Positions 19,686-30,500 of a stretch of 64,000 nucleotides of DNA are shown one piece after another; positions within the stretch are counted from its first letter, which is position 1, and each line of letters starts with the position of its first letter. A program made the position numbers and the translations under genes. The stretch lies in contig BLLK01000038.1 of NCBI GenBank assembly GCA_021927905.1, forward strand, positions 496,001 through 560,000, written 5' to 3'. The notes under the pieces were generated by a model. The model saw only the letters and a list, made by a program, of their open reading frames with translations. It searched no databases and was not told the origin of the DNA. Origin of the DNA: Chaetoceros tenuissimus (lineage: Eukaryota; Bacillariophyta; Thalassiosirophyceae; Chaetocerotales; Chaetocerotaceae).

Positions 19686-21213
19686 TCATATGCCATTATC
19701 AAGATACACAAGATTCCATGATTGCCTTGGCTTGCCCTTTCGCAACTTCACATACACCCTCTTTGATGATCCATTACCAGGCTGTGGATTCGTCTTCATT
19801 ATCGTCAGCGCCCGTAGCCCAAACTGACCAAAGTCACTCATATTCTTCACCCATAACAATGACTTGAAAAACGTATCATATACAAACACAAACTCCACGA
19901 CGTCCCGACAATCTTCCAACTTCAGTATATTCATGGCTTGACGATTGATCATACACTTGCTCGGGTTGAACTTCGACTTCAGTTGTCCTTTCCTTGTTGT
20001 TCTCCACAGTTGTCTAGAATCATTTAGGTTGCATACTTCAACTCCGACAATGTCGTTTCCAGGAGCTGAAGATAGACACCATTCATATCCGTTGTTGAAT
20101 TCAGACTTGATTTGGAAGTATTGAGGTGCTGAAGAAATTGGAGTTGATGGAGCTTTATCGTTGATGGTTGTTGGTGCGGCTACAGGAGAAGGAACTGGTG
20201 CTGGAACAATTGCAGAACTGTCATAGCACATGGAAGGTTTAGGATCACTATGATGAGTACAAATTGTATTCTTTACCCAATCGTACTAATTGAAAACATA
20301 ACTCTAGAATTAGATATTTCAAACCATATGATGACTGCTTTGTACATTTTTACAATCCAAAAGCTACTTACATGTTTCCCTATCGATGTGTATATCACAG
20401 GATAACCTTCGCAACTCGAGTTACCAGTACTTACAACTCCAATTATCTTATTTGCAGACCAATCATACAATGGTCCTCCAGAGTCGCCATAGCATGCTTG
20501 CTTCCTTGTATCGTCATTTTGAACACAAATCATTCCATTGGTAATATCGTCAATATCATCTTGGTCTTTTGTTCGTTTGTGACATTCTCCGAGAGGAACG
20601 TATTTACCAGATACTTCCATAAGATAATCTGTTGAATAGCCATGTTGAGATTGTCCAAAACCTGGTGTCCAAAGGTTTCCTTTTCCTATGTTGGTTAAAA
20701 TTAGTGATACGAATTCACTTCATTGTATAGAAGCAAATAAACAATAAACATACCTGCAGCATACTTTTTAACTAAGCTTCCATCATCAATGCCAACCGGC
20801 GTAGCTTGAGCTCTCTTATCAAGCTGGATCAGCCTCAAGTCTATATGAAGTCCATTCTGCTCATTCAACTCAAATACGCGTTTTCTATATCTCTCTTCAA
20901 AGGGAGCTCCACAATTATCGTAACCTCGATCTTCGTTTAACTGACCAGTACATACAGCACTAATCTTCACCCTTCGAAACCTATCAATATTACAATGTTC
21001 AGCAGTGATGATAAACTCAGGGGCAATCAACGCTGCCCCACATCCAATACCTTCCGCAAACCATGGATATTTGTTGAATGGTGCTCGAGATCCATACATG
21101 ATTCTTTCTAGGACTCCGTCGTCGTCTTCATTGTTGTAGTAAATCGCATTGTCAATTGTTGCTACTATTTGCGTTATAGATAGAAAAAGAATTAGAGATT
21201 GTGGTAGCTTCAT
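19686..21213 (-). CDS. Secreted trypsin-like serine protease with C-terminal QxW domain, copy B (intact)
   Basis: Three exons, 21213-20754, 20685-20372 and 20285-19686, phases consistent, giving 457 residues. Signal peptide 1-18; S1 domain with TAEHC (His), DLRLIQLD (Asp) and YGDSGGPLYDW (Ser); an N-terminal RIMYGSRAP matches the zymogen cleavage point, and YDWVKNTIC closes the fold. A short Pro/Ala hinge (VPAPVPSPVAAP) leads to the same QxW domain as copy A. The residue six before the catalytic Ser is not a clear specificity guide by eye, so trypsin-like cleavage is only probable. The protein is likely secreted; the accessory domain may bind glycans or other surfaces. Paralogue of the adjacent copy. 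Confidence 0.85.
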
Positions 21214-21600
21214 GATAAAAATGTAGTAACTTTGTGCTTCTTATGAATGAAGAAGAATTAGTGTTCTCATTTTGTGATGGAGCCGAAAGAAGTAGTCTCA
21301 TAGAGGAGAAAAATTGATCCAATGAAGTTCAATCATTTTTACTACTAGAAGTACATACGTATGTCTAATTTAGGCGTTTCATATCTTCAGTCATGCGTCT
21401 TGATGATGGTATTCCGGTCATTTTTCAGGAGTGTTTTTTGAGAGAAGGCTATGGTATGCAACACTAGTTGTGACACAACATATTAAATTAATTGTAACGT
21501 AAGAAGTTTTTATATTATGAAGCTTTTCAGACCATCTTCTTGTGGAGAAATGAGTCGAGGAAAAGAAAAAGCATAACTTTACAATGTTGTGTAAGGGATA

Positions 21601-21790
21601 ATGTCCAGTATATTGAGAGATATTGAGATTATTTCGTCCATGACGAGACTAGATTTTACATTACGTCGTACGAAGAGAGCTGTGAGTATACGAAGGGAAA
21701 ATGTACAATAATATATTGAGAGATATTGAGAGCATTTTCAAATTCGTCCATGACGAGACTAGATTTTACATTACGAATTACGTAGAGAGC
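21601..21790 (+). repeat. Pair of about 80-90 bp direct repeats
   Basis: Copy 1 at 21601-21680 and copy 2 at 21701-21790. Both hold TATTGAGAGATATTGAGA and then a 30-odd-nt identical core starting TCGTCCATGACGAGACTAG, and both end near GAGAGC. Small indels separate them. Origin unknown. Confidence 0.85.
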
Positions 21791-22185
21791 AGTACACTGC
21801 AGTCGATTATGCATTTCTTCAAGATCTACGTAAGTACATTACAAATAAAAAACAGCGAGATCTTTCTTGTTCTTAATGAAAGCAGAATGTCATGACAAAA
21901 ATTTTGCACTTTGAAAGTACAAAGTTATTATTATCTTTTTTCAATTTTTTCATAGTTTTGGCACTACAATTCATTTTTTGTCGGGAAAGAAGACACAGCA
22001 GCTGGTATCTCTATTTATTACTATCTACCTTAGCTAGATCGTGGCTGGTATATTTTTACGGACTATATGGATAATGTTTGGATAATTCAAATATTTTATC
22101 TACTACGATCTACTCTCGTTCCTACAATAGATGGATCAATAGATCGATAGATCAGGATTCTTCAGGATATTTTCCAAAGAGTCGT

Positions 22186-22270
22186 ATGAAGACAAAGTAC
22201 GTAAGTATGTCTTAGAATAACAATAATAGAAGACAAGGTACCTGAGTACGTATGTCTTATGAGAACAATA
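22186..22270 (+). repeat. Diverged tandem repeat of about 42 bp
   Basis: Two units sharing GAAGACAA(A/G)GTAC, GTATGTCTTA and AACAATA, arranged head to tail immediately before the T-rich microsatellite and transposon. Confidence 0.65.
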
Positions 22271-22320
22271 TTTTTGTATTACTCATTACCGTATTCATCA
22301 CAAGATAGCCAATCGTACTT

Positions 22321-22344
22321 TGTTTTCATGTTTTCATGTTTTCA
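22321..22344 (+). repeat. (TGTTTTCA)3 microsatellite
   Basis: Three perfect 8-bp units directly upstream of the transposon's left target duplication. Confidence 0.85.
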
Positions 22345-22359
22345 TCAACTAATAATATG

Positions 22360-22426
22360 AGGTGGTCTGGCGTGAGGGGGTCCGATGTGAGAGGGTTCGT
22401 GAGAGGGTGACTTGGACGCATAACCT
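22360..22426 (+). repeat. Left terminal inverted repeat
   Basis: 67 nt, G-rich, identical to the reverse complement of 23307-23373. Confidence 0.95.
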
Positions 22427-23306
22427 AAGTCTCTTTCCTGTGTTGAAATCTCATTAAAATCTTCCATTTGAATCAATCCCAGAAAACAGTGATAAAGAAA
22501 AAAAACAAAAGAACATCAGAAGGTGGTGGAGACTCTATGATAACGTATGGAAAAAGTCGATGTTGGTAACGAGGGTTTCGCCTCCTGCATGCTTTTTTTA
22601 ATGTCTAAAATATATATTACATAGATTTTAGATAGGCAATTGAGTATTATTATTGTACATCAAATTAGAAATAATTTTGAAACATATTGGATGTTATATT
22701 TTTAAATTAGGATGCTTCCATTTTGAATTATACTCTGAATAGTCCCTTTTGCTTCCCATTTAAGGATTTGAATTGGAGGTGCTCTGTTACAGTGTTAATA
22801 GTCACCATTTAGCAAACCGAATGTGAAAAGTGAAACAACAACATATGTCAGTTGTCAGGGGGCTGAAAACATCCAAAAAATCCTTAGAAAAAGGCTTCCA
22901 GACCATGTTTCAACCGCTTGCTTCACCATCTCATATTTTCTAAAGCCAAATTGTATTTAGATCCTGCAACCTCCATGCAATAGAATAACTGTGCGATCGA
23001 TCACCCAAATGAACGGTAGTTGTGTAGATGAACAAGATCTTAGCATCAAATAAACTAAGCCAACCCTACCAGTACATCTCACTTCATTCTGATGCGAAAA
23101 TCAACCTGCAGAAATTATTTTAGAAATGAGTTGAGTGCATTGTAGTGAAAACAAATAGACAAACTTACCATGGCATAAGATGACGAGAAGGTTTTATGTG
23201 AGAGAGGTGGATGCTGTTCAAAAACGAGAAGAAGAGCAGCAACGCACACCAACGGCCAAATTCAAAAAGACGGGAATAACTCATCCAACTTGTTGTTAGA
23301 ATGCTC

Positions 23307-23373
23307 AGGTTATGCGTCCAAGTCACCCTCTCACGAACCCTCTCACATCGGACCCCCTCACGCCAGACCACCT
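23307..23373 (-). repeat. Right terminal inverted repeat
   Basis: 67 nt, identical to the reverse complement of 22360-22426; followed by G and the octamer AATAATAT. Confidence 0.95.
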
Positions 23374-23645
23374 GAATAATATGATATTTCCCTTAAATGC
23401 GTGTTATTTTAGATTGAATATACTGGTAGTAGTAGGTACTTGAGGGCTGTATGCATTATCTGCCAAATGATGCATACATGCGTGGAGCGTTGAAACCGAA
23501 GAATACTACGAGGTGTGTTGTTGTTAGAGTTTGAGATGATGGTGAGTGACGAAGACAAGGAAGAAGCAGAACTGAGAAACGAGGCACACATGGCGCTTTG
23601 GGGTTTCACAATTAGGATAGCTCCCCTACTGTCCTCATTAGTGTC

Positions 23646-24538
23646 ATGAAGAAAGCTTTACTTTTTTGCAACCAGATTCTATACGCCCGAGCCTTCTTTG
23701 TACTACCATTCCATCCAAATACTATTCTCTCATCAAGTATGGCGCCTAGAACTATGTCGATATCCTCAGATGATAAAGAAGAATCAATAGAAGGTTCTTG
23801 TACTATTGAAGAAGAGAAAAATAATTGGGTCTCGATTGATGCTAAAACTTGCAAAGGACTCTACGGGCTTGGAATTTCAGCAGTTGCACCTAGGCCTGTA
23901 GCTGTCATTACCTCAAAATCGAAAGCTGGTATTCTCAACTGTGCTCCTTTTTCATAGTAAGTTGAAAGAAAAAAGCTACGGAATATTCGAATACAAGAAA
24001 CCATTTTAGAAAGAAATCACCTCTGATTAACTTTATTTTGTATTATAGCACTGGTTTGATGTCCCATGATCCGCCATTAGTTTGTCATAGTATTTGTTTA
24101 TCAAGGAAAGGAAAGAAAGATTCTCTCGTTAATATTGAAGAGACGAAGGAATGGGTTTACAATGTTCTCTCGGATACATGGATCAGTGAAGCGAATGCGT
24201 GCGCTGAAGAGTTTGAGGCCGATATAAATGAATTAGAGAAGGCAGGTCTTGATACCATAGCAAGTGAACAAATAGATGTACCTCGTGTGAAACAAGCTTT
24301 GGTGTCCATGGAATGTGAATTAGAATCCAAGAAAGAAGTATATAATGATGACGGAAATCATACAACGACCATTGTGTTTGGTAGAATTGTGAAATATCAT
24401 ATTCATAAATCAGTACTTGGAGGTACTGAAGAGAGACCAATAGTCGATCTTGAGAAAGCACGTCTTGTTGGACGTGTCGGAGGAGTCACTTACTGGCCAG
24501 CAGGAGAAGGAAAAGCTATTTCAATGAAGAGACCGTAA
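23646..24538 (+). CDS. Flavin-reductase-like FMN-binding protein (DIM6/NTAB family)
   Basis: Two exons, 23646-23956 and 24049-24538 (GTAAGT...TATTATAG, phase 2), giving 266 residues. The splice restores NCAPFSYTGLMSHDPPLV, the core of the split-barrel flavin reductase fold. RPVAVITSKSKAG precedes it, and DTWISEANACAEEF corresponds to the family's later helix. Such proteins bind FMN and either reduce flavins for a partner monooxygenase or act as oxidoreductases themselves. The first 35 residues are hydrophobic and contain YARAFFVLPF, which could be an organelle-targeting signal, or the true start may be the internal MAPRTMS. The partner and substrate are unknown. Its 3' end faces the thioredoxin-fold gene, 60 nt apart. 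Confidence 0.82.
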
Positions 24539-24598
24539 TAATAACTTTGAGCAAATGAATGTAAAAAAAAATATTATAAAAGTAGTATTTTGCTAGAT

Positions 24599-25216
24599 TC
24601 ATGAGCTTTTAATTTTCTTTGCTGGCATAAAGCACATAGCAAAGATGCCGATAAAAATTGATGCTAGCATGCCACACATTGCCAAAATAGCGTAACCAGC
24701 CTTTCCACTTTTTCCCTTTGCTGCATCTACCAACTCAAGGCCAACAGCTTTGAACGTCTTTGCAATATGTTGCCACTGTGAAGGTAATGGAGGTATCTCT
24801 TCGCCTTCCATGCTATGAATACCATTTGTAAGGAATTCTTTGATAGATTCTGCATCTCGTTTTCCTTCGTAGCGATATAATTTCTTCTTGTGTAAAAAGA
24901 TAAGATATGGAAATCCTCTAATCATGAATCTATTGGCTGTTCTTGGACTCTCCATGATATCTACAGTAGCTAGTACAAATCCTTTTTCTGAGAGCTCTTC
25001 ATCCACTGCTAACTTTCGATACTCAGGCTCTAACTTAGCGCAATGTGGACACCTCTTTGCTTTGAAAAACAGAAGCCATGAACCTGTTGTCATGCCAGTA
25101 GAAGCTTGGGTTTGGTGCTCGAAGGTTGCATCGTTTAGACTGACTACCTCGCCACTGCAAGAAGCAATCAAAAGTGCAGTGATTGCAAGAGTGTATAGGA
25201 AAAACTTTTGAAGCAT
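24599..25216 (-). CDS. TMX-like membrane protein with a thioredoxin domain (PDI family)
   Basis: A 205-residue single-exon protein; the first ATG in frame is 25216 (MLQKFFLY), the upstream extension starting only at a TTG. A signal peptide (1-22) precedes a thioredoxin fold with active site KRCPHCAKLEPEY and a cis-Pro in IRGFPYLIFL; ATVDIMES is the expected preceding strand. A single transmembrane helix (about 176-198) ends the protein, and the short tail PAKKIKSS is Lys-rich, facing the cytosol. The topology matches TMX-type ER oxidoreductases that handle disulfides in membrane-associated substrates. CPHC instead of CGHC suggests a more reducing, DsbA-like dipeptide. ER location is inferred from signal plus anchor. 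Confidence 0.85.
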   Translation of the reverse strand: MLQKFFLYTLAITALLIASCSGEVVSLNDATFEHQTQASTGMTTGSWLLFFKAKRCPHCAKLEPEYRKLAVDEELSEKGFVLATVDIMESPRTANRFMIRGFPYLIFLHKKKLYRYEGKRDAESIKEFLTNGIHSMEGEEIPPLPSQWQHIAKTFKAVGLELVDAAKGKSGKAGYAILAMCGMLASIFIGIFAMCFMPAKKIKSS

Positions 25217-25555
25217 GTCTGGAGAAATAAGTGTGAGTATCTGTATGTGAAGAGATCGGATAACTAATGCAACAACAAAGAAAAACTTCTCCAAAAAAGA
25301 TGCGAAACAATATGAATACTACGTACGTACAACGGGCCTAATTTGTATTTGTTCTACCTAGTAGATAGGGATACTTTGCATTACAGGTTCTGATCTCTAC
25401 TACCACCTCTTTTTAGGATATGTTGACTTGGACTATCATCCTTTTTGTACTGTAAAATCCTTATAAAGAGGTCATCGTTTGCACATGCACCTCAACAGCT
25501 CTCCGTCATTCAAAGACACATCACTTCTCAAATTCAATTGGATCTTTTGTCGACG
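25217..25555. other. Intergenic, divergent promoter region
   Basis: 339 nt between the TMX-like gene and the GPI gene. It contains an ACGTACGTAC palindrome near 25321 and otherwise no recognisable feature. Confidence 0.55.
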
Positions 25556-27394
25556 ATGAAGATCGTTTGTTCTTTCTTCTGTTGCTTGCTGTTAGATTCG
25601 TTTTGTTCGACATCTATGAAGATACGCATAAATCTCTTCTTTTTCATTCTCTCTGTAAAGAACAGCTTAGGTATATACCATAAAGATATCATGAAAGTAC
25701 ACGAGTTGCCACAGTTCACCGCTCTTCAAAGTGCAGCAGATAGCTTCAAGTCTGATGAAAAACTTCATTTGAGACAGCTATGTTCCGACTCCTCTCGATG
25801 TGCAGGTCTTGTTGCTTCTCATGAAAGTGGAGATGCAAAGATTATCCTCGACTACAGTCGTCAACAAGTTACAGGAGAAACTATGGAAACTCTCTTTGAC
25901 CTTGCTGATAAAGTAGGCTTCACTGCTAAGCGTGATAAGATGCGTGCAGGAGCAAAGATCAACTCTACTGAAGGTCGTTCTGTTCTTCATCATGCTCTCC
26001 GTATGCCAAAGGGATACGATTATTCCTGTAACCCTGAAGGCAAGGCTATTCTTGCTGAGGTCCATGAAGTCAGAGACAAGATTGAAGAGTTCACCAACAA
26101 GGTTCGTTCTGGTGAATTCCTTGGAGCAACTGGAAAGCAGTTGAAGAACTTTGTTTGTATTGGAATTGGAGGATCTCAGCTTGGGCCTGAATTTGTAAAT
26201 GAGGCTTTGAAGGCTGATGCCAAGGCTGCAAAGGCTGCTGAAGGTCGCAACCTTCGCTTCCTTGCAAATGTTGACCCTGTTGACTTTGAATTGTGTACCC
26301 GTGATCTTGATCCTGAGGAAACACTAATCGTTGTGATCAGTAAGACATTTACCACTGCTGAAACAATGTTGAATGCACGTACTGCAAAGAAATGGATAAT
26401 TGATGGACTTGCTGCAAAGGGAGTTACTGATGCGGGTACTATTACCAGCAAACACGTAATTGCTGTATCTACTGCTATTGACAAATGTGTTGACTTTGGA
26501 ATTGACGAAGCAAATATTTTTGGATTTTGGAATTGGGTAGGAGGAAGATTCTCTGTTTGCAGTGCAGTAGGAGTTGTTCCACTTTCCCTTCAATACTCTT
26601 ATGATGTTATGTCAAGCTTCTTGGATGGGGCACACAACATTGATGAGCACTTTTTCAATGCACCTCTTCGTGAGAATATTCCAGTTATCCTTGGTCTTCT
26701 CGGAGTTTGGAACTCTACTTTCCTTGGATATGAAACACGTGCGCTTCTCCCATACTCCCAAGCTTTGAAGCGTCTTCCTGCTCATATTCAGCAGGTAGAT
26801 ATGGAAAGTAATGGAAAGCGTGTAGATATTGAAGGAAACCCTCTCCCTTTTCAAGCTGGAGAAATTAACTTTGGAGAACCTGGAACCAATGGACAGCATT
26901 CATTTTATCAGTTGATGCACCAGGGACGTGTGGTGCCTGCTGACTTCATCGGATTCATGGAGAGTCAAGCACCAGTTTCCTTGGATGGGGAGCCAGTTAG
27001 CAATCATGATGAATTGATGAGCAATTTTTTTGCTCAGCCAGATGCATTGGCTCTTGGAAAGACTTTAAATGAAGTAGCACAAGAGGGAGTCCCAGAGGAG
27101 CTACGCAGTCACAAGGTTTTCCTAGGAAATCGTCCATCTTCTTCCATGTTAATGACCAGACTTGATGCATTTGCAATCGGGCAATTGCTCGCTATTTACG
27201 AGCACCGTACTGCTGTGCAAGGATTTATTTGGGGTGTCAATTCTTTTGACCAATGGGGAGTAGAACTTGGAAAAGTACTTGCTAAACAAGTTAGAGCTCA
27301 GCTTTCTTCGAGTAGAAAGAGTGGAGCACACGTTCAAGGGTTCAACTCCTCTACTAGCGCATTGCTAGAGGCTTATCTTGCACATGGAAAGTAA
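25556..27394 (+). CDS. GPI: Glucose-6-phosphate isomerase
   Basis: Interconverts glucose 6-phosphate and fructose 6-phosphate. Starting at the first ATG (25556) it has 612 residues. The conserved core begins at MKVHELPQF (25691), which would give 567 residues, the usual length. The 45-residue extension is hydrophobic with many Phe/Cys, so it may be a signal or targeting peptide, or simply 5' UTR. Both family signatures are present: the [16 protein letters not shown] block and [18 protein letters not shown] with the catalytic Lys. MESNGKR and [14 protein letters not shown] supply the active-site Glu and His. No intron is needed. Cytosolic versus plastid location depends on the start used and is undecided. 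Confidence 0.92.
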   Translation: MKIVCSFFCCLLLDSFCSTSMKIRINLFFFILSVKNSLGIYHKDIMKVHELPQFTALQSAADSFKSDEKLHLRQLCSDSSRCAGLVASHESGDAKIILDYSRQQVTGETMETLFDLADKVGFTAKRDKMRAGAKINSTEGRSVLHHALRMPKGYDYSCNPEGKAILAEVHEVRDKIEEFTNKVRSGEFLGATGKQLKNFVCIGIGGSQLGPEFVNEALKADAKAAKAAEGRNLRFLANVDPVDFELCTRDLDPEETLIVVISKTFTTAETMLNARTAKKWIIDGLAAKGVTDAGTITSKHVIAVSTAIDKCVDFGIDEANIFGFWNWVGGRFSVCSAVGVVPLSLQYSYDVMSSFLDGAHNIDEHFFNAPLRENIPVILGLLGVWNSTFLGYETRALLPYSQALKRLPAHIQQVDMESNGKRVDIEGNPLPFQAGEINFGEPGTNGQHSFYQLMHQGRVVPADFIGFMESQAPVSLDGEPVSNHDELMSNFFAQPDALALGKTLNEVAQEGVPEELRSHKVFLGNRPSSSMLMTRLDAFAIGQLLAIYEHRTAVQGFIWGVNSFDQWGVELGKVLAKQVRAQLSSSRKSGAHVQGFNSSTSALLEAYLAHGK

Positions 27395-27567
27395 ACAATT
27401 TGCCGACTTAAATGAGAGTAATTTATAAGCCATTTTTGTGAAAAGAATGTTCTTCCTCAATTGTAATGAACTTATGTAAATACTCTGAGAAGAGATAGGA
27501 GTGATATTTAACTGTAGATCTAATTATTCTTATTCCCTACATCTCCACCAGCATTAAATTATAATTT

Positions 27568-30500
27568 TTAGGACTGTTGACACTCTTGTGTATTTTCGTC
27601 TTCCCCTGCCCCTTCTCCAGCGCCAAGTCCAATACGAGGCTGCTTTGTTTTTTGTAATCTTGCTGATGAACGAGTTACCCTTCTGGAGTTCCCAATATTC
27701 TCTTTGTCTTGGAGTGCGAGTAGTGAACCTAGATCTGCTGTTTCTTCATCGTCAATATCAATATTTGTTGATAATGACCCAGCTCCAAGCTTGTTCTGGA
27801 TCTTTTGCGAACGAATTTCTTGTTTTAGTGCTTTATTCTCGTTCACGAGAGCCAGCATCTCCTTTTCGCAGTATGACTTTTGTCTAATCATCTCTTCTTC
27901 AAGAGTTTTGCTACTGCCCTTCATTTCCTCAGAGGCCTTCTTGTAGTCCTTACATCTCTTTGACAAAGTCTTCAACTCATCCTGTGTGCTTTGAAGAAGA
28001 GCCTCTGTTTCTCTGTGTTGGACAGAAATATCTTCCAAGTGCTGCTTGGTCTCTGATAAAGCAGTTTCTAAACTCTTTTTGGCATCAGCTATGTCAGCAC
28101 ACTCTTCTTCCAACGTCGTGAATCTATCACAAAGTGCGACTACAGCAGCGTTGACATCATTTCCTTCTATATCAGTAACAGTAGCCTGAATCATTTCTTC
28201 GATTGCTGAGATCTCTTTTTCCTTTGCGTCCTTGTATTTTAGATGCTTATGAAGCTTTTTCTCAAGAGCTTTGCTTCGAACTTGTGCACGCTCAAGCTCG
28301 GATTGAGTCTTTTCTAAATCTGCTTCGAGTTTGGTGAGTTTTTCATTGTCAAAAATTGGCTCTGATTGCAGTCCATTCTCGCTCAATTGTTGAAGTTTGG
28401 TTTTTAGCTCCTTAACTTCAGTCTGGTACTTCTTCTTATCTTCCTTCAACTTTTGGATGCCTTGAACTTGGGCCTTTGTAAGCTTCTTCTGTTCTAGCCC
28501 TTCAATTCTTGCATCCTTGGATTTCAACGTAGACTTTAAGCTTTCCATTTCCTCTTGCAAGTTGGAATAATGATGCTTGGAAGCTACCAACTGCTGATCC
28601 TTTTCTTTGAGTAACTCTTCCTTTTCCACAATTAAGGATTGAAGTGCGTTAATCTGTTCAATACTCGCAGAGTCTTGTTTAACTTTCTTCAATGATGCCT
28701 TATACATATCCACATCCTCAGTCAAAGAGCAAACATCTGTTTGAGCCCTTGAAAGGTCAACACGTAGTAGAGCATTCTCTTCCTTCAAGTTACTGATGAT
28801 ACGATCGCTCTCAGTGACCAATGAATGCTTGGTATGCTTGAGATCTGTTTCAAGACGTTGAATTTCATTCTCAGCAAGGTCAAGTTTCTCCTGCAGTGAT
28901 CTCACTTTCATAGTATCTTCGTGCGAAGACTGTTTCAGAGAAGAGATTTCATCCTTTGCTTGAGACAATTTTTCTTCTGCTGCCTTCTTCAGAGATTCCT
29001 TGGTAAACTTAACATGGTCCTTAAAGGCTTCAAATTCCTCTTTTTGCTCTTGTAGCTGAGTGTTTAGTCTATCAATAGTTTCCTTGGAAGATGAAAGCTC
29101 ATCAGAGAGTTCCTGAATCTGTCCATCAGAACTTACAGAGTCGGATTCTCTGGACTTGAATTGGTCCTCAAGCTTCACAAAATCTTCTCTGACGAGACGT
29201 GACTCAGTCTTGAGCTTCTCTACTTCAGACTCTTTCTCTGCAAGCTGTTTCTTTAGATCATTCATCATTGAATCTGCCTCTTGAAGTAGCTTAGTCTGTT
29301 CCTCTTCGTGCTTTGTGTTCAAAGACTCTTCAATCTTTCGAACATCCAATAGAGCATTTTCCAACTGTCTTTCAAGGTCAGCCTTTTCGTCGAGAAGCAT
29401 CTCCATTTCATTGAGAATTTCTTCTGTTCCTTGTGAAGTATCAGTTCCACCACTTCTCTCAAATGCAATACACTTTTGCTCATATTCTTTCATAGCAGCT
29501 TCGCACTCGGTAGCGTAAAGAATTGCCTCCTCGTATTCCTTTTCCTTTCGATCAAGTTCTTCATCAGTCGCCAAAGCAATCTTCTTGGCTTCTTCTTCCC
29601 GTTCATTTGCCAAAGCAAGTAGCTTTTGAAGCTCCTGGACTTGGTTATCTACGGTAGACTCATCACTTCCACTTTCATCTTGCTCTTGAAGCTTGGTGAG
29701 TTCTGCTTGGAGAGTTTGTATCTCGATATTGGCATCACATAGTTTCTGGGATTCAATATTAAATTTAGTAGACATCTCTGCTACATCTTCGGCACACTTT
29801 TCAAGTTTGATATTCAACTCGCATATTTCATCATTGAGATTTTGGATTTGTTGGGCACAATCACGTTTCAATCTCTCGTACTCCTTAGCTGATGCTTCCT
29901 TATCTTGAGAGAGTGCTGTCACCTCATTTTGTAGATGTTTGCATTTTTCCTCCGCTGCTGCGAGTTGAGATTGAAGAGTTTCGTTAACATTTGCGGATGC
30001 TGACATCTCAGAAATGGTCATTTGAAGCTGAGCGCAGGTTGCCTTCGATTCTTCCATAGCTTCTACTAGTGTTTCGTTTTCTGTAGCGAGCTCGTCTTCT
30101 TTATTAGAAAGCTTCTCAGCTAATTCCTCTGCCAAGCGCTTTTCTTCGTCAAGAGTTTGAATTGTAATATTCTTTGCTTCCATTTCTTCTTCCAGAATAT
30201 TGCATTTGGACTGTAGTGCTGTTACCTCGTCGTTTAGAGCACTGTTGAGTTCCACCAGGTCATCTTTGGAGTTTTCAAGTTGTTTCTTGAGAAGATGGAA
30301 TTCTTCTTGTGATTCTTGGAGTTGATCTTCAAGCTCTTCCTTCTCTGCAACAAGTGCACTGGTAACTTCAATCTCTTCTTGAAGATGCTGCTGGATGGAA
30401 GTCAGTGTATCACATGCATCCTGTAATTGCTCTTCAATGTTCTCATTTTCCGTTACTAAAGCACTGCTTGTATCGCTTTCATCCGAAAGTTGCTGTTGTA

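Larger units (their letters stand above)
17595..21213 (-). repeat. Tandem gene duplication of protease genes
   Basis: Copies at 17595-19164 and 19686-21213 share intron positions, exon 1 and 2 lengths, and long runs of identical nucleotides, most strikingly through the C-terminal domain. Introns and the 5' regions have diverged more. The head-to-tail order indicates unequal crossing-over, possibly followed by gene conversion of exon 3. Confidence 0.9.
21214..22350. other. Gene-poor, repeat-containing region
   Basis: About 1.1 kb without a supportable gene. It contains two diverged direct repeats (21601-21680 and 21701-21790), a second pair near 22186-22270, and an 8-bp microsatellite-like run at 22321-22344. 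Small open frames present here have no recognisable features. Confidence 0.6.
22359..23374. mobile_element. Non-autonomous DNA transposon (MITE-like), 67-bp terminal inverted repeats, probably hAT-like
   Basis: The termini at 22360-22426 and 23307-23373 are perfect 67-bp inverted repeats beginning AGGTGGTCTGGCGTGAG. The outermost base differs between ends (G on the left, C when the right end is read inward). Directly outside lie identical octamers AATAATAT at 22351-22358 and 23375-23382, the expected target-site duplication. An 8-bp duplication is the hallmark of hAT elements, although a 9-bp reading is possible because a G follows the octamer on both sides. The roughly 880-nt interior has no transposase frame, so movement would need a transposase supplied from elsewhere. 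Identical ends imply a recent insertion. The interior has a plausible GT-AG intron on the minus strand near 23105-23170 but only a 75-residue meaningless frame. Confidence 0.85.

Noticed and set aside
17595-21213. Reading the QxW domain as part of a ricin-like toxin
   Set aside because: Only the lectin-like fold is suggested; the partner is a serine protease and no toxin catalytic domain is present.
23165-23371. 68-codon open frame at the right end of the transposon
   Set aside because: Most of it is translated terminal repeat; even with a plausible intron it ends after a few codons and resembles nothing.
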